A stretch of 64,000 nt of DNA from Absidia repens (GCA_002105175.1 MCGE01000029.1:1-64000), one strand, 5' to 3'; counted from the first letter of the stretch, positions 11,195 to 25,224 are shown. The notes: generated from the letters alone by a model not told the origin. Numbers and translations: made by a program.

Positions 11195-14100
11195 ATGTCC
11201 AACATAAAGGTTGTTGTTCGCTGTCGTCCTTTGAACAGCAAAGGTAATGTATAATGGAAGAGGTTGCTTATTACATAGAAAACGTTTCTTCATGACGATT
11301 GTATTCTTTGCCTGCATGCTTACCACAGCCCCGATTCATTTTTTTTTCTGATTTTTCTTTGATAGAGCGGGCACGCGGCGCAATCAGCCTTGTTCGAATG
11401 GAAGGAAACCAAACTATTATATCACAACCTGCATCACTTTCAACATCACTCACCAATGACAGTGGCAACACCAGCAATAGTGGAGGTGACGATGCCAAAG
11501 CATTTACTTTTGACCGGTCTTTTTGGTCGGTCGATCCAGACGATACCAATTATGCCTCACAAGAAACGGTGTACAACGATTTAGGCCAGGAACTATTAGA
11601 TCATGCCTTTCATGGTTACAACTGTTGTATATTTGCATGTAAAGTGTTCGATAGTTTCCATATATATATATATGTCATTTTGTCCCTGAATACTGACTGA
11701 TCTTCTCTCTTCTGACATTCAATATTATTATAGATGGTCAAACTGGGTCTGGAAAATCTTATACCATGATGGGCTATGGCGAAGACAGTGGAATTATACC
11801 TCGAACTTGCTCTGAACTCTTCAATCGAATTGACCAAAATGTGGATCCTGCCATTACGTTTTGTTTGGAAGTCAACTATCTCGAAATCTACAATGAAAAA
11901 GTGCGCGACCTGTTGAATCCAAGAAACAAAAGCAACCTCAAAGTCCGCGAACATCCCAGCTTAGGACCCTATGTGGAAGATCTATCTCGATTGGCTGTCA
12001 AATCCTTTAATGATATTGATAATTTGATGAACGAAGGCAACAAGGTAAACGGAAAGTCTATCAAAAATTCTATAACGGTGCTGATAGCAATACTAACTAT
12101 TCATGCTTTGTTATTTTTCTCCTGACAGGCTCGTACTGTGGCAGCAACGAATATGAATGAAACTTCTTCCAGATCTCATGCCGTATTCACCATATTTTTG
12201 ACATCAAGAAAAACCGACGACACAACAAAACTCATCACTGAAAAGGTTAGCCGGATAAGCCTTGTGGATTTGGCTGGCAGTGAACGGGCTGATAGTACTG
12301 GTGCGACTGGAGCAAGGCTGAAAGAAGGCGCAAACATTAATCGGTCTCTAGCGACACTTGGCAAGGTCATTGCGGCATTGGCTGAAAAATCTTCTGCTTT
12401 GGACAGCAAGAAAACCAAAAAGTCAAAGGAACATTTTATACCTTATCGGGATTCTGTAAGTATCAATCTATGATGTGACAATATACTCTTGTTATTAGAA
12501 AGGGAAAAAACTATTGGTACTAACGGATCACATTTTGTGCATCCTAGGTCTTGACTTGGCTTTTGAAGGATTGTCTCGGCGGAAATTCCAGGACAGCGAT
12601 GATTGCCGCCATCTCACCAGCAGATTACGAAGAAACGCTCAGTACTTTACGATATGCGGATCAGGCCAAACGAATCAAGAACAAACCTGTCGTCAACGAG
12701 GATCCAAATGCCAAACTTATCCGTGAACTCAAAGAAGAACTACAGGCCCTCCGTGATACCCTTATGACCTATGCCCCTGAAGAAGTGGAAAAGATAGCAT
12801 CACAAACAAGTCCTCGCATTCTTGGAAGCAAATCAACACCTCGACTAGGCGCATTATCTCCAACGTCTAAGCCCTTGACAACAACATCAACATTATCAAC
12901 AGCGGCAACATCATCTACTCCTTCTTCCAACGCAGTACCACGACCGCCGTCACCGACCACACCTGCTAAGGAAATATCATTCGCTGACGCCTTTGGAACG
13001 ACTAGAAAACTGACAATGACTGAATTGGTGGACCAGCTCAAGGCCTCTCAAAAGTTACTGGATCAGATGAATCAAACATGGGAAGAAAAGCTGGTCAAGA
13101 CGCAAGAAATACACTGTGAACGGGAAAAGGCGCTTGAAGCAATGGGTATTCTTTTGCAACGTGACAATGGTATGGGCATTCACACTCCAAAGCAAATTCC
13201 TCATCTGGTGAACCTAAATGAAGACCCATTGATGTCAGAGTGTCTGATGTATCAAATCAAACCTGGATCAACCCATGTCGGCCGCTGCGAAAACGACGCT
13301 ATGGACATTCGACTCAGTGGACCCAACATTATGGATAATCACTGCTATTTTGAAAACGACAATAATGGGTTGGTGACCCTTTTCCCGACACCCGGCTCAA
13401 TGACAATGGTGAATGGCATGCGGACAACCGACCAAAAGCAGCTACACAACGGATATCGTATTATACTTGGTGATTACCATGTCTTCCGCTTCAATCATCC
13501 TGAAGAAGTACGAAAGGAACGGAAGCGACTCAGCTCTGAACAGCAACAGCAACAAAACGGGGTGCCATTATCGTCGTCGTTTGGAATGGTATCAAGTGGT
13601 CGAAATAGTGGAATGACAGATCGATCTGAATCCATCTTCTCTGATCGTGACAGCGCCAATTACAGTGCCAGTGGTCCTCCGGAAATCGTGGATTGGAATT
13701 TCGCCAAACGTGAAGCGGTGCTCAACTACTATTATAGTACCAACAACAAATTTATCAACGGAAACATCATTGGTGGTGGGGACTATTCGAAGCCGGCCTC
13801 TTTATTGGACGACGAGACCATGTCACGAACTACAACATCTTCTGTCCGATTCAGCAACGGATCTCTGCCTTTATCTATGGGGATCATGAATGATGATATC
13901 AATGTCAAGAATGCGTATCGGTTCAGTGGCAGTCAACTCTCAATCGACACTGGTATATTCTCGTCACCCGATGGTCTTTCTTCCTCCAACATAGACACCA
14001 TGGATGGAACAAGTGATGATTTTATGGATGGGGCAAGTGGATTGACAAAACGATACAATGCACAGCTTCAACTAAGGCGGCAAAAGGAAGAGTACGAAGA

Positions 14101-17100
14101 ACGCATCCGGCTGGCAACACTCTATCACGAACAACCGAGTTATATTCAAGACATGGAAATGAAACTTCAACGGGTGATAGAGGATATGCGGTGTATGATG
14201 GACAACCAAAAGCAAGCTTACGAATCGAAAATCAAGCGTCTTTCATCCAAACTCCCTCCAGAGATGCTCCATTCCCCTTTATCCCCCGGTGCACAATCTC
14301 TGGCTTCCAAAGTGATCACTCGATGGCGTAGGGTGCGTTATGTGCTTATGGCGGAAGAATTACTGGTCCATGCTGTGGTTCTCAAGGAAGCAAATATTAT
14401 CGCCAAGGATCTAGGTCGGGATGTCTCTTATCAGTACATCGTGGTCCATGACGATGCTATGATATCTTCACGATCCTTTTGGGAAGCTGATGCTGCTGAT
14501 CTTCAACAATCCATGACGTCTCTGTCTGGTGACAAGAACTACAACTCATCTGATTCAGAAGAACTACAACGTTGTGATGACGATTTGGATCTTAGACAAT
14601 CTATCAAGCCTTGTCTCGGGGTGCAGGTGATCGATCGAAAACACAATGCTGTCTACATCTGGTCACTGCCTGAAATCAAACACCGGCTCAAGCAAATGCA
14701 AAACCTCTACAACTTTAGTGATCGGCCATTATCACGAGATCAATTCACTTGGTCGGATCCATTTTATCAAGCCTCCTGTCCTCGGTATAGTCTTATTGGA
14801 TTGGCCAGCGTCTCCATACGAAATCTTTTGCATCAGGTACCGGTAGAAAGTGTCGTGAATGTGTTTGATCGAAACTCAGGAAGGGTGATGGGCAAACTCC
14901 GGCTAGCAATTACTCCTATTGCGCGATCTACGATGGCAAGCAGCAACAGCAAACAGCGAGGTTCTGGCTCATTTATGTCCACCAGCATAGACAGCAACCA
15001 CTCCTCATTCTCATCTCTCAGCGCTGCTTTACAGCAACAATCACCAACCTCCGGCAAACACACACCAGCATTATCACCAACATTCAAAAGCGACGAATAC
15101 AGTGGATCTCTTCTTCATGTTGGACAGCAACAAGTGTTTGAAATTCAAATTCTGGAACTTTCTGGTCTCAAAGAAACATTGTTTACTCAAGTCCATGCGC
15201 AATTCTGTTTATCGGCATTTGGGAACGTACAAAGGCACTCTAGCGAAGACAAATTATTTGCAACAGAACCTATTAGTGGATTTGGAAAAGGACCAGTATC
15301 ATTCAACTATACTCAAAATATGACAACGACCATTACTGAAAATACTCTCAAGGTGATTATGGATGGCAAGCTTACGATAGAAGTGTATGGACAAGTACGA
15401 GCGGAACACATGTACGGAATTATCGAGCGGAATATTCAACATCAAAAGGAAGATTCCATCAACGAAAACAATAGTACCGACAACAAAGTTAGCCACGATA
15501 TCATCAGCAAAGATAAAATCACCACTGGGTCAACGTCATCTGGTGCAATCAACAACGAACCAACGACCTCTTTACTGTCTCCACCCCAACATAGAAAACA
15601 ATTGAAATTCAGACCACCCATTCGATCATACACGGACGACGGACTCCTGTTTAAGGAACGACATCATGTAGTGGCCTATGTTCAACTTTGTGAATTGGGC
15701 GATGATGGTGAATATAGCCCGGTGAATGTGTTGGCTTATTCTGCTCAAGACCCTGGATGCTTCTATCTCCGACAAGGCTTACAACGACGACTAAAGATTA
15801 CAATGGTACATGACTCTGGTGTTCAGCTACCATGGAAAAATGTGACAGGGGTAACCATCAGCAACGTATCATTATTTGTGGACAAGGATGACAGCGCTTC
15901 AACGAAACCTCGGAATGAAAATGGATGTCTCTCAGCGATAGAAGCGACCGACAATCATCAGCCAATTGCCATTCATCTGCATCAAGATCAGCCTTTGGAG
16001 TTTTATCCCGATGGTACATGTACGTTGATGGCTCATGGTCTCTGGGATAGTTCTCTGCATGATTTTGCTCATTTGAATCGGGTCACTGCTCCTCAACATC
16101 GTCTCCGTGCAACCATGGCGTGGCAGGTCACATGCGACAAATCAACCGAACCTCTTTCATTCTCCATGGATCTTGACATGAAAATTCACAACCGAGACTT
16201 GGTTCCTCCTAGCAATGCCAGTAGCACCAGCTCATCGTCCGCCATCCTCAACTACTTCTCAAGCGCATTTATCCAACAATACCATCGCATGTCCTACAAG
16301 CTCCGTGGGATTTTTTCTGTGCATTTATCACCGCCACTCACTCGGCAAGTGTCTCAATTATGGCGACTCAATACTGCAAATCGATATGTACGTGGCGAAG
16401 AACTGCTTGGCCCAGAGCGTGGTCTTCGAGATGTATCATTGATTCAAGAGTATCGTCAAGCAGCAAAACAAATGGTACGACGTCAGCAAGTAGAAGCGAC
16501 ACAGCAAGCACTGGATTTGATGGATCAACAACAAAAAAGACAGAAACGACGCCAACAACAGCAACTACATCAATTGGAAACAATGATGTCCAGGATTGGT
16601 GGTGCCAATGGCGATTGTGAATCGAACACCTCATCTCGGAACGTAGACCTGCTCAACAAAGTGATCCAACTATGGTCAAGACGTTTTGGAACTCAAAAAG
16701 AGGTAATGATGATAATAATAAAACCCATATTTATTTGCAACTGAAATTCTGATTATGTTTTTCCTCAATAGGTTTGCATAACCCACCAACCTCCATACTC
16801 GACACCACAGCTAACAACAGTTGCTGCACTATCATCCTTACCGCTGAACAAAGAAGATACCAATGATGTAAAACTAGCACCAAAAGTACAATGTGTTTTA
16901 CCGAGTGCGACCATCGTGAAAAAAGGGTATCTGTGGCATCCAGAACATACGAAAACGGACGCTTGGGTGAAACATTGGTTTGTTTTTAGAAGGTAAGAAA
17001 AAACCAGAGAGCGTAGACTGATCTATTAGAAATATAGAGATTTAACTTGTCTTTTTATTCATCTTAGACCTTTTATCATGGTTTATGAAGATCAAACTGA

Positions 17101-17381
17101 AATTGACGAACTGGCTGTGATAAACGTAAGCTCTATTCGTGTGGAACGCAAAACGGATGTTGAAGGGTCTTTACAGGTAAATGTTTAGAAAATAGCTATG
17201 GATTGCGTTAATGCGGAATTAATACATTAACCATGATGTTATATATCTATAGAAACCCAACACCTTCGCCATTTATACCACCAACAACGATTATCTCTTC
17301 CAGGCCAAGAACAATGCTGACATGCTTGACTGGATTACCAAAGTAGATCAATTCTACCCTGTAGACAATTTAGAATCATAG
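11195..17381 (+). CDS. kinesin-3 (UNC-104/KIF1-type) cargo motor with FHA and PH domains (1857 aa)
   Basis: Eight exons: 11195-11243, 11366-11638, 11734-12044, 12129-12455, 12548-16702, 16772-16992, 17068-17176, 17253-17381; total 5574 nt, all in phase. It starts [17 protein letters not shown]. The P-loop GQTGSGKS is at 109-116, followed by [12 protein letters not shown] (switch I) and [14 protein letters not shown] (switch II, with the kinesin-3 continuation). An FHA domain is centred near residue 564 ([19 protein letters not shown]), then coiled coil and a long KIF1/DUF-type mid-region. The C-terminal exons encode a PH domain at about 1757-1850 ([26 protein letters not shown]), which in this family binds phosphoinositides on vesicles. 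Kinesin-3 carries early endosomes and vesicles toward hyphal tips. AATAAA is at 17616-17621. Confidence 0.95.
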
Positions 17382-18563
17382 TTTACATATACATTCCCTT
17401 ACCGTTTTATTTTTTATATAGTATCATATATCATTTATTATTTGTCTTTTTTTTTTTTTTTTTTACATATTTATCATTACACATTTCATCTCATATGCCC
17501 CCCCATTATTATTAGCTTCTCATCCTATTGTTTTTATTTATTCGTTCTTATTTCTCCCTTCTTTTACTATTATTATATTATTACAACACAATGAAGTACA
17601 ACTATACAACATGCAAATAAATTAAAAATAGCCATCCAATTTACAGGATGGAATTTATGCCCAAAAAAAAGTTCCTGTTGCTTCATGATAATGTACTATT
17701 TGACCTTTTTTTTTGGATGGATTTTGATAGTGGGAGATGGATGTTGTCAGGAATCGGATAAGATGAGAAACACCTGTGCAGATTTACATATAGTTTGTGG
17801 TAGTGGGGTATGAATTGGAAAATGGTTTGTGGAGGGTCAAATAATAAAGTAGGACACCATGACACATGATGGAATGATCTGGGTAAATATTGTAAAAGGA
17901 CGGGTTGGTCGTGGGAAAATTCTTCGGAACGATTTCAGGGGTATCGGTTAGGCGATTGTCCTTTTTTTTTAAAAAAAAAAAAAAAAAGATCACCCGTGAC
18001 TTTCGTGCAAATGCGCAACCCTTCTCCTTTTGAGAAAACGTGGTAGTTGTCATTTTATAATAGGCAACAACTGTTGTTGTTAAGAATAGCTGGATTAAAA
18101 ACTTATCCTCTAGGTCGGTATTCGAGCGGAAAGAGTAAGTAAGGTGGAGAAAGATCATGCATCTTATTTCTTGCTGTTATCACATCGTCTCTTGATCACA
18201 CCACATGAATAGCATATGCTTTTATACCAGTACTGTAATCTGAGAATGAACAAAGTGAACGACAATAGTTTGAAAGCCCACGATGATATTATGTTATTGT
18301 GCCCTGATGATCCCTGTGCTTCGATGAATGGAATAAAAAAAAAAAAAAAAAAAAAAAAAGGATTTGCACATGAACCCTTATTGAACCATTGGCTCGGTAG
18401 CACAAACGTCGGAAAATGACAGATCGTGACTAACCATTTTGTCTGAATCGATTTATTTTCCAACTCCTCATCTCTTCTCTTTTTTTTTTTTTTTTCTTTT
18501 CTTTTTCAATTTTTTTTTCCTTCACTATTTTACTTACACTACTTATTTTATTTTTTTTGCACA
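17382..18563. other. intergenic between kinesin-3 and DAHP synthase
   Basis: This contains the kinesin-3 3' UTR and a CT/T-rich DAHP synthase leader (18470-18560). A-runs are at 17971-17987 and 18331-18359. Minus-strand frames at 17683-18463 have lysine/phenylalanine runs created by these homopolymers and no recognisable domains. Confidence 0.5.
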
Positions 18564-20535
18564 ATGTCGTCATCCAACCAATGGACTCCTCAAAGCTGGA
18601 AATCAAAGCCTATCGTACAAGACGTTGTATATGAAGATCAAAAACATGTTGATCGTGTCATTGGCAAGCTTCAAACTCTCCCTCCTCTAGTGTCTTCAAC
18701 AGAAGTAAGTAGATAAGAAACCAATACCCGAACACCGACTTAACTCCTCTACTCCTTCTTTTTATTTTTCTCATTATAGATTGATAACTTACGTGAACAA
18801 CTTCGTCAGGTGGCTTTAGGTGAATCCTTCTTGTTACAAGGTGGGGACTGTGCGGAACTCTTCGAATATTGCTCGCAGGTACGTCAACTGTTTTTTTTGG
18901 GTGTGGGAGAGAGAATTCCTCTCTTGGATTTCTACCCTTATTGGAAGCTTGCTTATTCATACATTTGTTTTATATGAAACACTTTTCTGTTTTATTTAGG
19001 ACCCTATCGAAGCTAAACTCAAGGTATTGCTTCAAATGTCACTGGTTTTAGTTTGGGGTGGCCGGACGCCTGTCACTCGTATCGCACGTATGGCTGGTCA
19101 ATATGCTAAACCTCGCAGCAAACCTACCGAAATGTACAATGGCGAAGAAATCTTGACCTTCAGGTAAAAACTTATATATATAACAACACATGGCACAGGA
19201 CGAATGGTGGATTCTATTTGATTGATTTCTCATTATTATTATTATTATTGTTATTATTATTATTAGAGGTGATAATGTCAATGGGTATTCTCCTGAAGAC
19301 CGTAAGGCTGATCCTGAAAGATTACTCGGGTATGGAATGATAGTGCCAAAAAGAGCAATGAACATGGACAACTAAAACTCCGTTTTCTTTTTTATTTAGC
19401 GCTTATTTCCACTCTGCCGCGACTCTCAATTATGTCAGAACTCTGGTGGACTCTGGGTTTGCTGGTAAGAAATATAGATATATGTGTGTATATAGTGCGC
19501 TGACAAAAGGGCAATGGCGGTCTAATGGTCTAATATTATTTGGTATTTTTATTTTATTTTCTTTACTTGTGTGTGTTAGATTTACACGATCCATCTGCTT
19601 GGAACTTGACGCACGTCCAATCCAGCACTGTACGCCGTGAATACCAATCCATTGTGAATCAACTGACGGATGCATTGGATTTTATGAAGACGGTCGGTGC
19701 GGATTCCCCTTCAACAACCTCACAAAGTGCATTACAAAAGGTGGATTTCTTTGTGTCGCATGAAGCGCTACTACTTGATTTTGAAGCATCCTTGACACGA
19801 TTACTCGCCAGCAGCAAGGACAAAAAGCAACAAAAGTACTACAATGCAGGTGCGCACTTTTTGTGGATTGGTGATCGAACAAGACAACCGGACGGGGCAC
19901 ATGTAGAATATATGCGTGGTATTGAAAACCCAATTGGTATCAAGGTGGGACCTACAACAAAGCCGGATGAATTGGTGACCCTTTTGAACACGGTGAACCC
20001 TTCAAAGGATATTGGAAAAGTGACGTTGATCACACGTTTCGGTGCTGGCAAAGTGGATACCTACTTACCTCAACACATCGAAGCCGTACGACAAGCCGGT
20101 CATATCCCTGTCTGGGTATGTGATCCTATGCATGGAAACACCAAGAATGCCTCTGGTGGTATCAAGACTCGCCATTTTGTGGATATCATTCAAGAATTAT
20201 CCGAAGCCTTCCGTGTTCATAAGGATTGTAATAGCAAACTGAATGGCGTACACTTTGAATTAACCGGGGATTCTGTGACAGGTAAAAACAAAGCAAACAA
20301 AGAAGACGGGGGGGGCACAGGAGCGTATTGTTTTACTAAAATGAGAAAATGGCTTTTTTTTTTATTTGTAGAATGCGTGGGTGGATCAATGAATTTGACT
20401 GATGAAGACTTGTCAACCAACTACCAAACGCACTGTGATCCTCGACTGAACTATGAACAAGCGTTGGACGTGGCGTTCTTGATTGCAAAGTATTACCAAA
20501 AAGAACGTGAATCTGGTGATTTTCCTAGTTTATAG
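18564..20535 (+). CDS. type II 3-deoxy-D-arabino-heptulosonate 7-phosphate synthase (465 aa)
   Basis: Seven exons: 18564-18704, 18780-18878, 19000-19163, 19267-19329, 19400-19464, 19580-20281, 20372-20535; 1398 nt, in phase. It starts MSSSNQWTPQSWKSKPIVQD, the plant/bacterial class II DAHP synthase leader. Class II signatures are GESFLLQGGDCAE, KPRSKPTEMYNG, FRGDNVNGY, ADPERLLGAYFHSAATLNYVR, HFLWIGDRTRQPDGAHVEY, NPIGIKVGP, WVCDPMHGNT, HFELTGDSVTECVGGS and THCDPRLNYEQALDVAFL. The enzyme condenses phosphoenolpyruvate and erythrose 4-phosphate, the entry step of the shikimate pathway; family enzymes need a divalent metal. Length matches the family (about 460 aa). The last intron (90 nt) is in frame and stop-free. 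AATAAA is at 20654-20659. Confidence 0.96.
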
Positions 20536-21559
20536 AAATGTCCATCCTTACCCACCATAAATTTAGTATTAGTGGCCTATTCATATAGTTACGGCAAATT
20601 ATCGCCTTATCCCCTTACACATGACTTTTACAAAAAAAAAATTAGATATCACAAATAAAAATCATTATGTAGCGAAACTTTTTTTTTTTTTTTGTCAAAC
20701 GTTGTCTTCATATAATATTCTTCTTTATTGTTTTTTTGTACGCATTGCAAAATAAAAAATTGAAATGATATTCCAGTGATCTTCATTAAAAATATAAACA
20801 TGATATGGTAGCTATGATAAGACCCATTTTAGTTTCAAAGATTGTCTATATATATGTATGATAGTGAAGGTCAGCAAAATGGTACGGAAAAAAAAAGAGA
20901 AGGGGGATGTTACGTGGGTAAACCAAATACCTTCTAGTGTCTATTTCTTATGCGTCCTCCACTACCTTTTTTCTATACTTCTATGAATGTAGTAGACGGA
21001 CGGTTGGTCAAAGTGGTTGCACGCTTAACGATTTTTTGTTTTATTTGATTTTTATTTTTGTACGAATACGTCAACTTTTTTTTTTTTTATCTACACACAC
21101 AAACACACGGTACAGTACACAGTATAGTGAGGGTATAACCGTTCGACAAAACAAACTAAACGTATGAAACAATATAAAAGTAAAAAGACACCATATTTTA
21201 TTCAATTGTAGATATAAACCATGACAACTAAACTAGCCTAAACTATCATTGTCGAATGATTGCATCGTGACACCTATCTAAAGGTGAGATAGCTACAGGT
21301 GTATGTGGGTGAATGTGGAGAGTGTATGAGGGGGGGGTATTATATAACCTTGCAGAAAAACATATCGTATACACAGTCCAAGCAAAGAGGGTAAGATATG
21401 TATTCTACATACTGTGAAAGGGGTAAACCACACCAGGCCGAGCTGCTCCACCTTGACAGGAAAACTGTCCAAAAAAAAAATAATCGTGCTGTCAATGTTG
21501 AATTGAGTTTTTCATTTTCACCAGAAAGAGACCAGCTACAAGTCGATAATGTTGCATGG
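20536..21559. other. intergenic, 3' of DAHP synthase
   Basis: No gene seen. Low-complexity A/T runs and a CA-rich stretch near 21092-21120. The small frame at 20937-21167 has no recognisable homology. Repeat copy A begins near 21560. Confidence 0.5.
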
Positions 21560-22420
21560 TGTTAAAGAAGAAAGGCGAAAAAACTGAGTTTCCTTTTCTG
21601 TGTCGGCTAAAACGAAAATCGCAAACCGAATCCTCACGGGAGGCTATTTCCAACCCCGCCCACGTGAATAAATGTTTATTTCCTCTCTCCCCCTCTAGTA
21701 TATTTTTCCGGCTCCCTTTCCTTTTGATTACTTTTTTTTTTTCCTTTCTTTTTTCTTCATCATTCAACTTCTATAGGGTTAAGTTGGACTTAGAATAATC
21801 TCAGGACTAGTTTAGAAGGGTTTCTACCTCAGGGATTACAACATGCATGGGGAAATCCTTTCATTTTGAATTCAGGATTTGGCCACCATGAGTTGGCCAT
21901 TTGACGTCTTCAATAGCTTAGTTTAGTGATAGTTTGTCATATTTTGTATCTACAATATGAATAAAATGTGTCTCTCTTCATTTTTATCAATGAAATATGT
22001 CCTATTAGTTTCTCTCATGTTCTGTACATTAGATCCCTTTTTTAATAGCATCACCGTTTGAATGGCTGTGACCATTGGTAGTTTTAGTAGAATATATTTT
22101 TTAGACTTTCCCAGTTGCACGGTATATTAGATATCTTTTTACAATTGTCACTTTAAATTAGCAATGATATTTTATCAAATCTCACACGTATCTCCCCCAC
22201 ATTTCCTCCAACAGATCCATCCCATTGCATCCCTTGTTACAATGAACCCCTCGCCTTTAGTTTTAATATCTCTCAATATGCGTCAATAAACTATGTCCTT
22301 TTTATTAACCATCCTCTGAATCCAATTTACTATGAACAATGCTGCTATTATAGCAGTTTTATGAATATCTACCAGCATTTACTCTCTACTGCCAAATATA
22401 GCAAAAGAATAATAAAAAAA
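21560..22420 (+). repeat. dispersed repeat family, copy A
   Basis: This shares ordered blocks with copies B-E. From the left these are a TTTCCTTTTCTGT block (near 21588), a CCGCCCACGTGAAT box (E-box 21661-21666), a pyrimidine-rich tract, and a core with TCAGGACTAGTTTAGAAG (about 21801) and CATGCATGGGGAAA (about 21842). AATAAA follows at 21960-21965, then degenerate copies of a TATTTTATTGAAG-type unit read in reverse. The far half aligns with the reverse complement of 63010-63180. The small frames at 21492-21798 fall inside it and are not conserved as proteins. It ends close to the 3' end of the 5'-nucleotidase gene. Confidence 0.8.
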
Positions 22421-22550
22421 ATTTATTTTATTGTAAATAGTAATAAAAATATATACATACACTAAATGGAGCTAAATCGCAGAATAAAATCGTAATAAAA
22501 ACGAAATATCTAGGCTACAGGAGTTTTCTATACTACATTGTCCTTTTTCA

Positions 22551-25224
22551 TCAGAAGGGCTGTCCTACTTTGCCACTTTCTATTAATGACTCTACCACGC
22601 GTTCACTAGCATCAACAAAAAAAAAAAGAGAGAAATGTAGTCAATAATACTTACTTTTGCAGCAGTGCGATATCATTATTCTTTCCTATATCTCTATTTG
22701 ACTTACTGAGGTAAATAAGTCCGGTTTGGGAAGAACACATAGTCTAAAGGAATATTATTCAAATTGCCGATAGTTGAGGTATATATATCTGCAAACTAGA
22801 GGAGGAAGAGGAGGAGTGAGTAAGTCCAACTTAATACACCTTATATATATATATATATATTGCTTACTTTTCGAATCTTGTTGGCAAAAAAGGTAGGATT
22901 GTTGTGGGTACGGAAAACGCTACCAAAATGTCGATTGAAGACGATCTTGAGTTCTAAACGTATACACGCCCGTTCCGCCCGCCAAGCTTCGATCACCCCA
23001 TCCAACCCTTCGGGACGTTTGCGTGCATCATAGCTTTGGGCCTCTTTCAGTAATTGTTCCAATCGAAGAAGCCATGATAATGTATGTCGATAGGAAGCGG
23101 TATTTCGAATATTGATTTCATCTGCCAGTTCGTGTATGATAGCACCCTGATTTGTCCAAAAAAAAAAAAAAGTTACTATTAATCATCATCTCTGTTCTCC
23201 CCTACCCCTTTCCCTCCTACTCCATACCGTTCGCCATCCTTGTTGCACAGTAGGATCTACAAGATCAGAATAGATGTGATCACCGAAGTATAGCACTCTT
23301 TGCCCAGACCTAAAAATAAAAAAAAAAGTCCAAACCGAAATTAGGGACAATGGCTTTTGTACCTTAGATAACTTTTTGTCTTACCAATGAGTCAACCTAG
23401 AGAAATCATTCAAATTGCCACCTTGGTAAACTTCCCCTTTTTCAAATGAAGTAACAGCATCCCATGTAGGTTCACGTGTGCGCCTGAATGGACGACGAGA
23501 ATGATAGAAGTCTGGTTTTCGAGCAGAGACAATCACACAGTCAAAGAGATCACGCCAGTCTGGACACGAGGTCAAATACCTCATACCTATGTCACTAAAA
23601 CAATAGAGAAAAACAATGGAAGAGTTACCGCCAACCCAGCCCAATCCAACTCGTATTTGTCAGCCAACCGAAATATCTATTTTTTTATTGTCTTGTCTCT
23701 TGAACTTACATGAAGGGCAGAGTACTGTTGGTCATTAAAAATGTCTTTTTGCCAGCTTTTCGCAAATTTTCTAGATATTCCACCAGTTTAGGAGCAGGAT
23801 CCAAGTACTTTGAGATATCATTGTTGATGGAAGTATGAATTCGACCACCCATGCCCATAAGGTGAGATCCTGTGTGCACAATCCTAGCCGCTTGACTGAC
23901 ATCGTCACAAAGATAGCGAGGGTGAAAACTAAGATAATAAAACACACATACACACACCAGGGCGTGATATGTAAATTAGCAGTAATCATGCACTATATAA
24001 GACAACTTTTTACATAGGTCTTCTTTTTTTTTTCTACCTGATATCGTTTTCCCTAAAGTATTGAAGGATATCACTAAGAATACATGCTTGCGGAGTAGAA
24101 AATAAGTCGTTCAGTTGAAACATATTGTCGCGTAGATAACCAGGAGCTATATGAAGACCACGGTGTAGGTCAATCACGTCATTTCGATTCTTGATGGGTT
24201 CCCTTCCAACTACACATATACAGAAAAAAAAAATAAAGGGGATTATCATTTTGTTACCAAGTTGCCCTGTACCACCACCCCACACCCCAAAAAAGAAAAC
24301 ACTTTTTCTTACCGTGGACTGTGTTGAGTTGGATGTTTGCCATATTGTCTATTTTCATCAACCAGCCATTGCTATAATCTAAAACAAAATACCATTGACA
24401 AATAGAAGGAAGTCATCATACCGTATTTCAGTCAATTACATAGTGATATATATTACCATAATGGAGACCACGGATCGCAAACTTTGGATCAAACTGGAAA
24501 CCTATCATGCATAAAAATGTCAGTCCCTTTTTTTCTGGGTAGGATTATATAACTACCACTAATTTTTTTATTTTATTTTACTTTTGATCTGTCTTGGGTA
24601 CCGTAGCATATCCACCAGAATATCCTTGAGTGTATCATAGATTGCATGGGACAGTTCGTGACGATAATTGGCCAATGTATACTATAAATGATATAATAAA
24701 AATTAGCTATGTCTTTTTTGGGACTCTAACATCAAATCATCTTTTTTTTTTTCACACCTACATCATAATCGAACCCATAGACTTGAACTTGGCCAAGATC
24801 TAGTTCGTTATTCACAAATCTATAGATAAACATGAATGATAAAAAGCATTAGTTTTTTTTTGGGGGGGTGGTCGAATCGGGCTCGGTGGCATTCCAAGAC
24901 ACTAACTTACATATCCTCGGGGGAAGTGGAAGCCAAACCATACACCGAGTCCGGTAAGTCAGAATGACTATAGTCGTTCGGGTGTTCTCTTGCCATTTCT
25001 TGAACAACCTTGGATATGGGGTCGTTGGCTAAGGATAATATGGTGGCTTTATCTTGCTTAGCGGCATTGACATGCTTGAGTTTCTTTTCTTGATATTTCT
25101 TGGTGAAGTGATCTAAAGCATTGTTGAGTGACTTGTAGTGTAAATGCGTGTGGTGATGATAATAGCTACGAGATGTCAGCACATAAGAATTAACAAGAGA
25201 GGTTCGTGATATTCGTCGAAGCAT
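22551..25224 (-). CDS. NT5DC-type HAD-superfamily 5'-nucleotidase, probably mitochondrial (562 aa)
   Basis: Twelve exons on the minus strand: 24911-25224, 24762-24819, 24582-24681, 24457-24501, 24313-24378, 24038-24209, 23710-23928, 23385-23594, 23228-23309, 22868-23146, 22707-22795, 22551-22605. All are GT-AG and in phase (1689 nt). The N-terminus is rich in Arg, Ser and Tyr without acids ([20 protein letters not shown]), fitting a mitochondrial presequence. HAD motif I is YGFDYDYTLA (D122, D124). Later family blocks are [74 protein letters not shown] and [12 protein letters not shown]. It resembles human NT5DC2/3 and the cytosolic purine nucleotidase NT5C2. The true substrate is not shown by sequence. 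Confidence 0.93.

Noticed and set aside
21492..21798. Small overlapping proteins sharing a PAHV-like motif with frames near 35765, 47290 and 63720
   Set aside because: The shared residues come from the conserved CCGCCCACGTG DNA block in the repeats. Frames are not preserved between copies, so the conservation is at DNA level.
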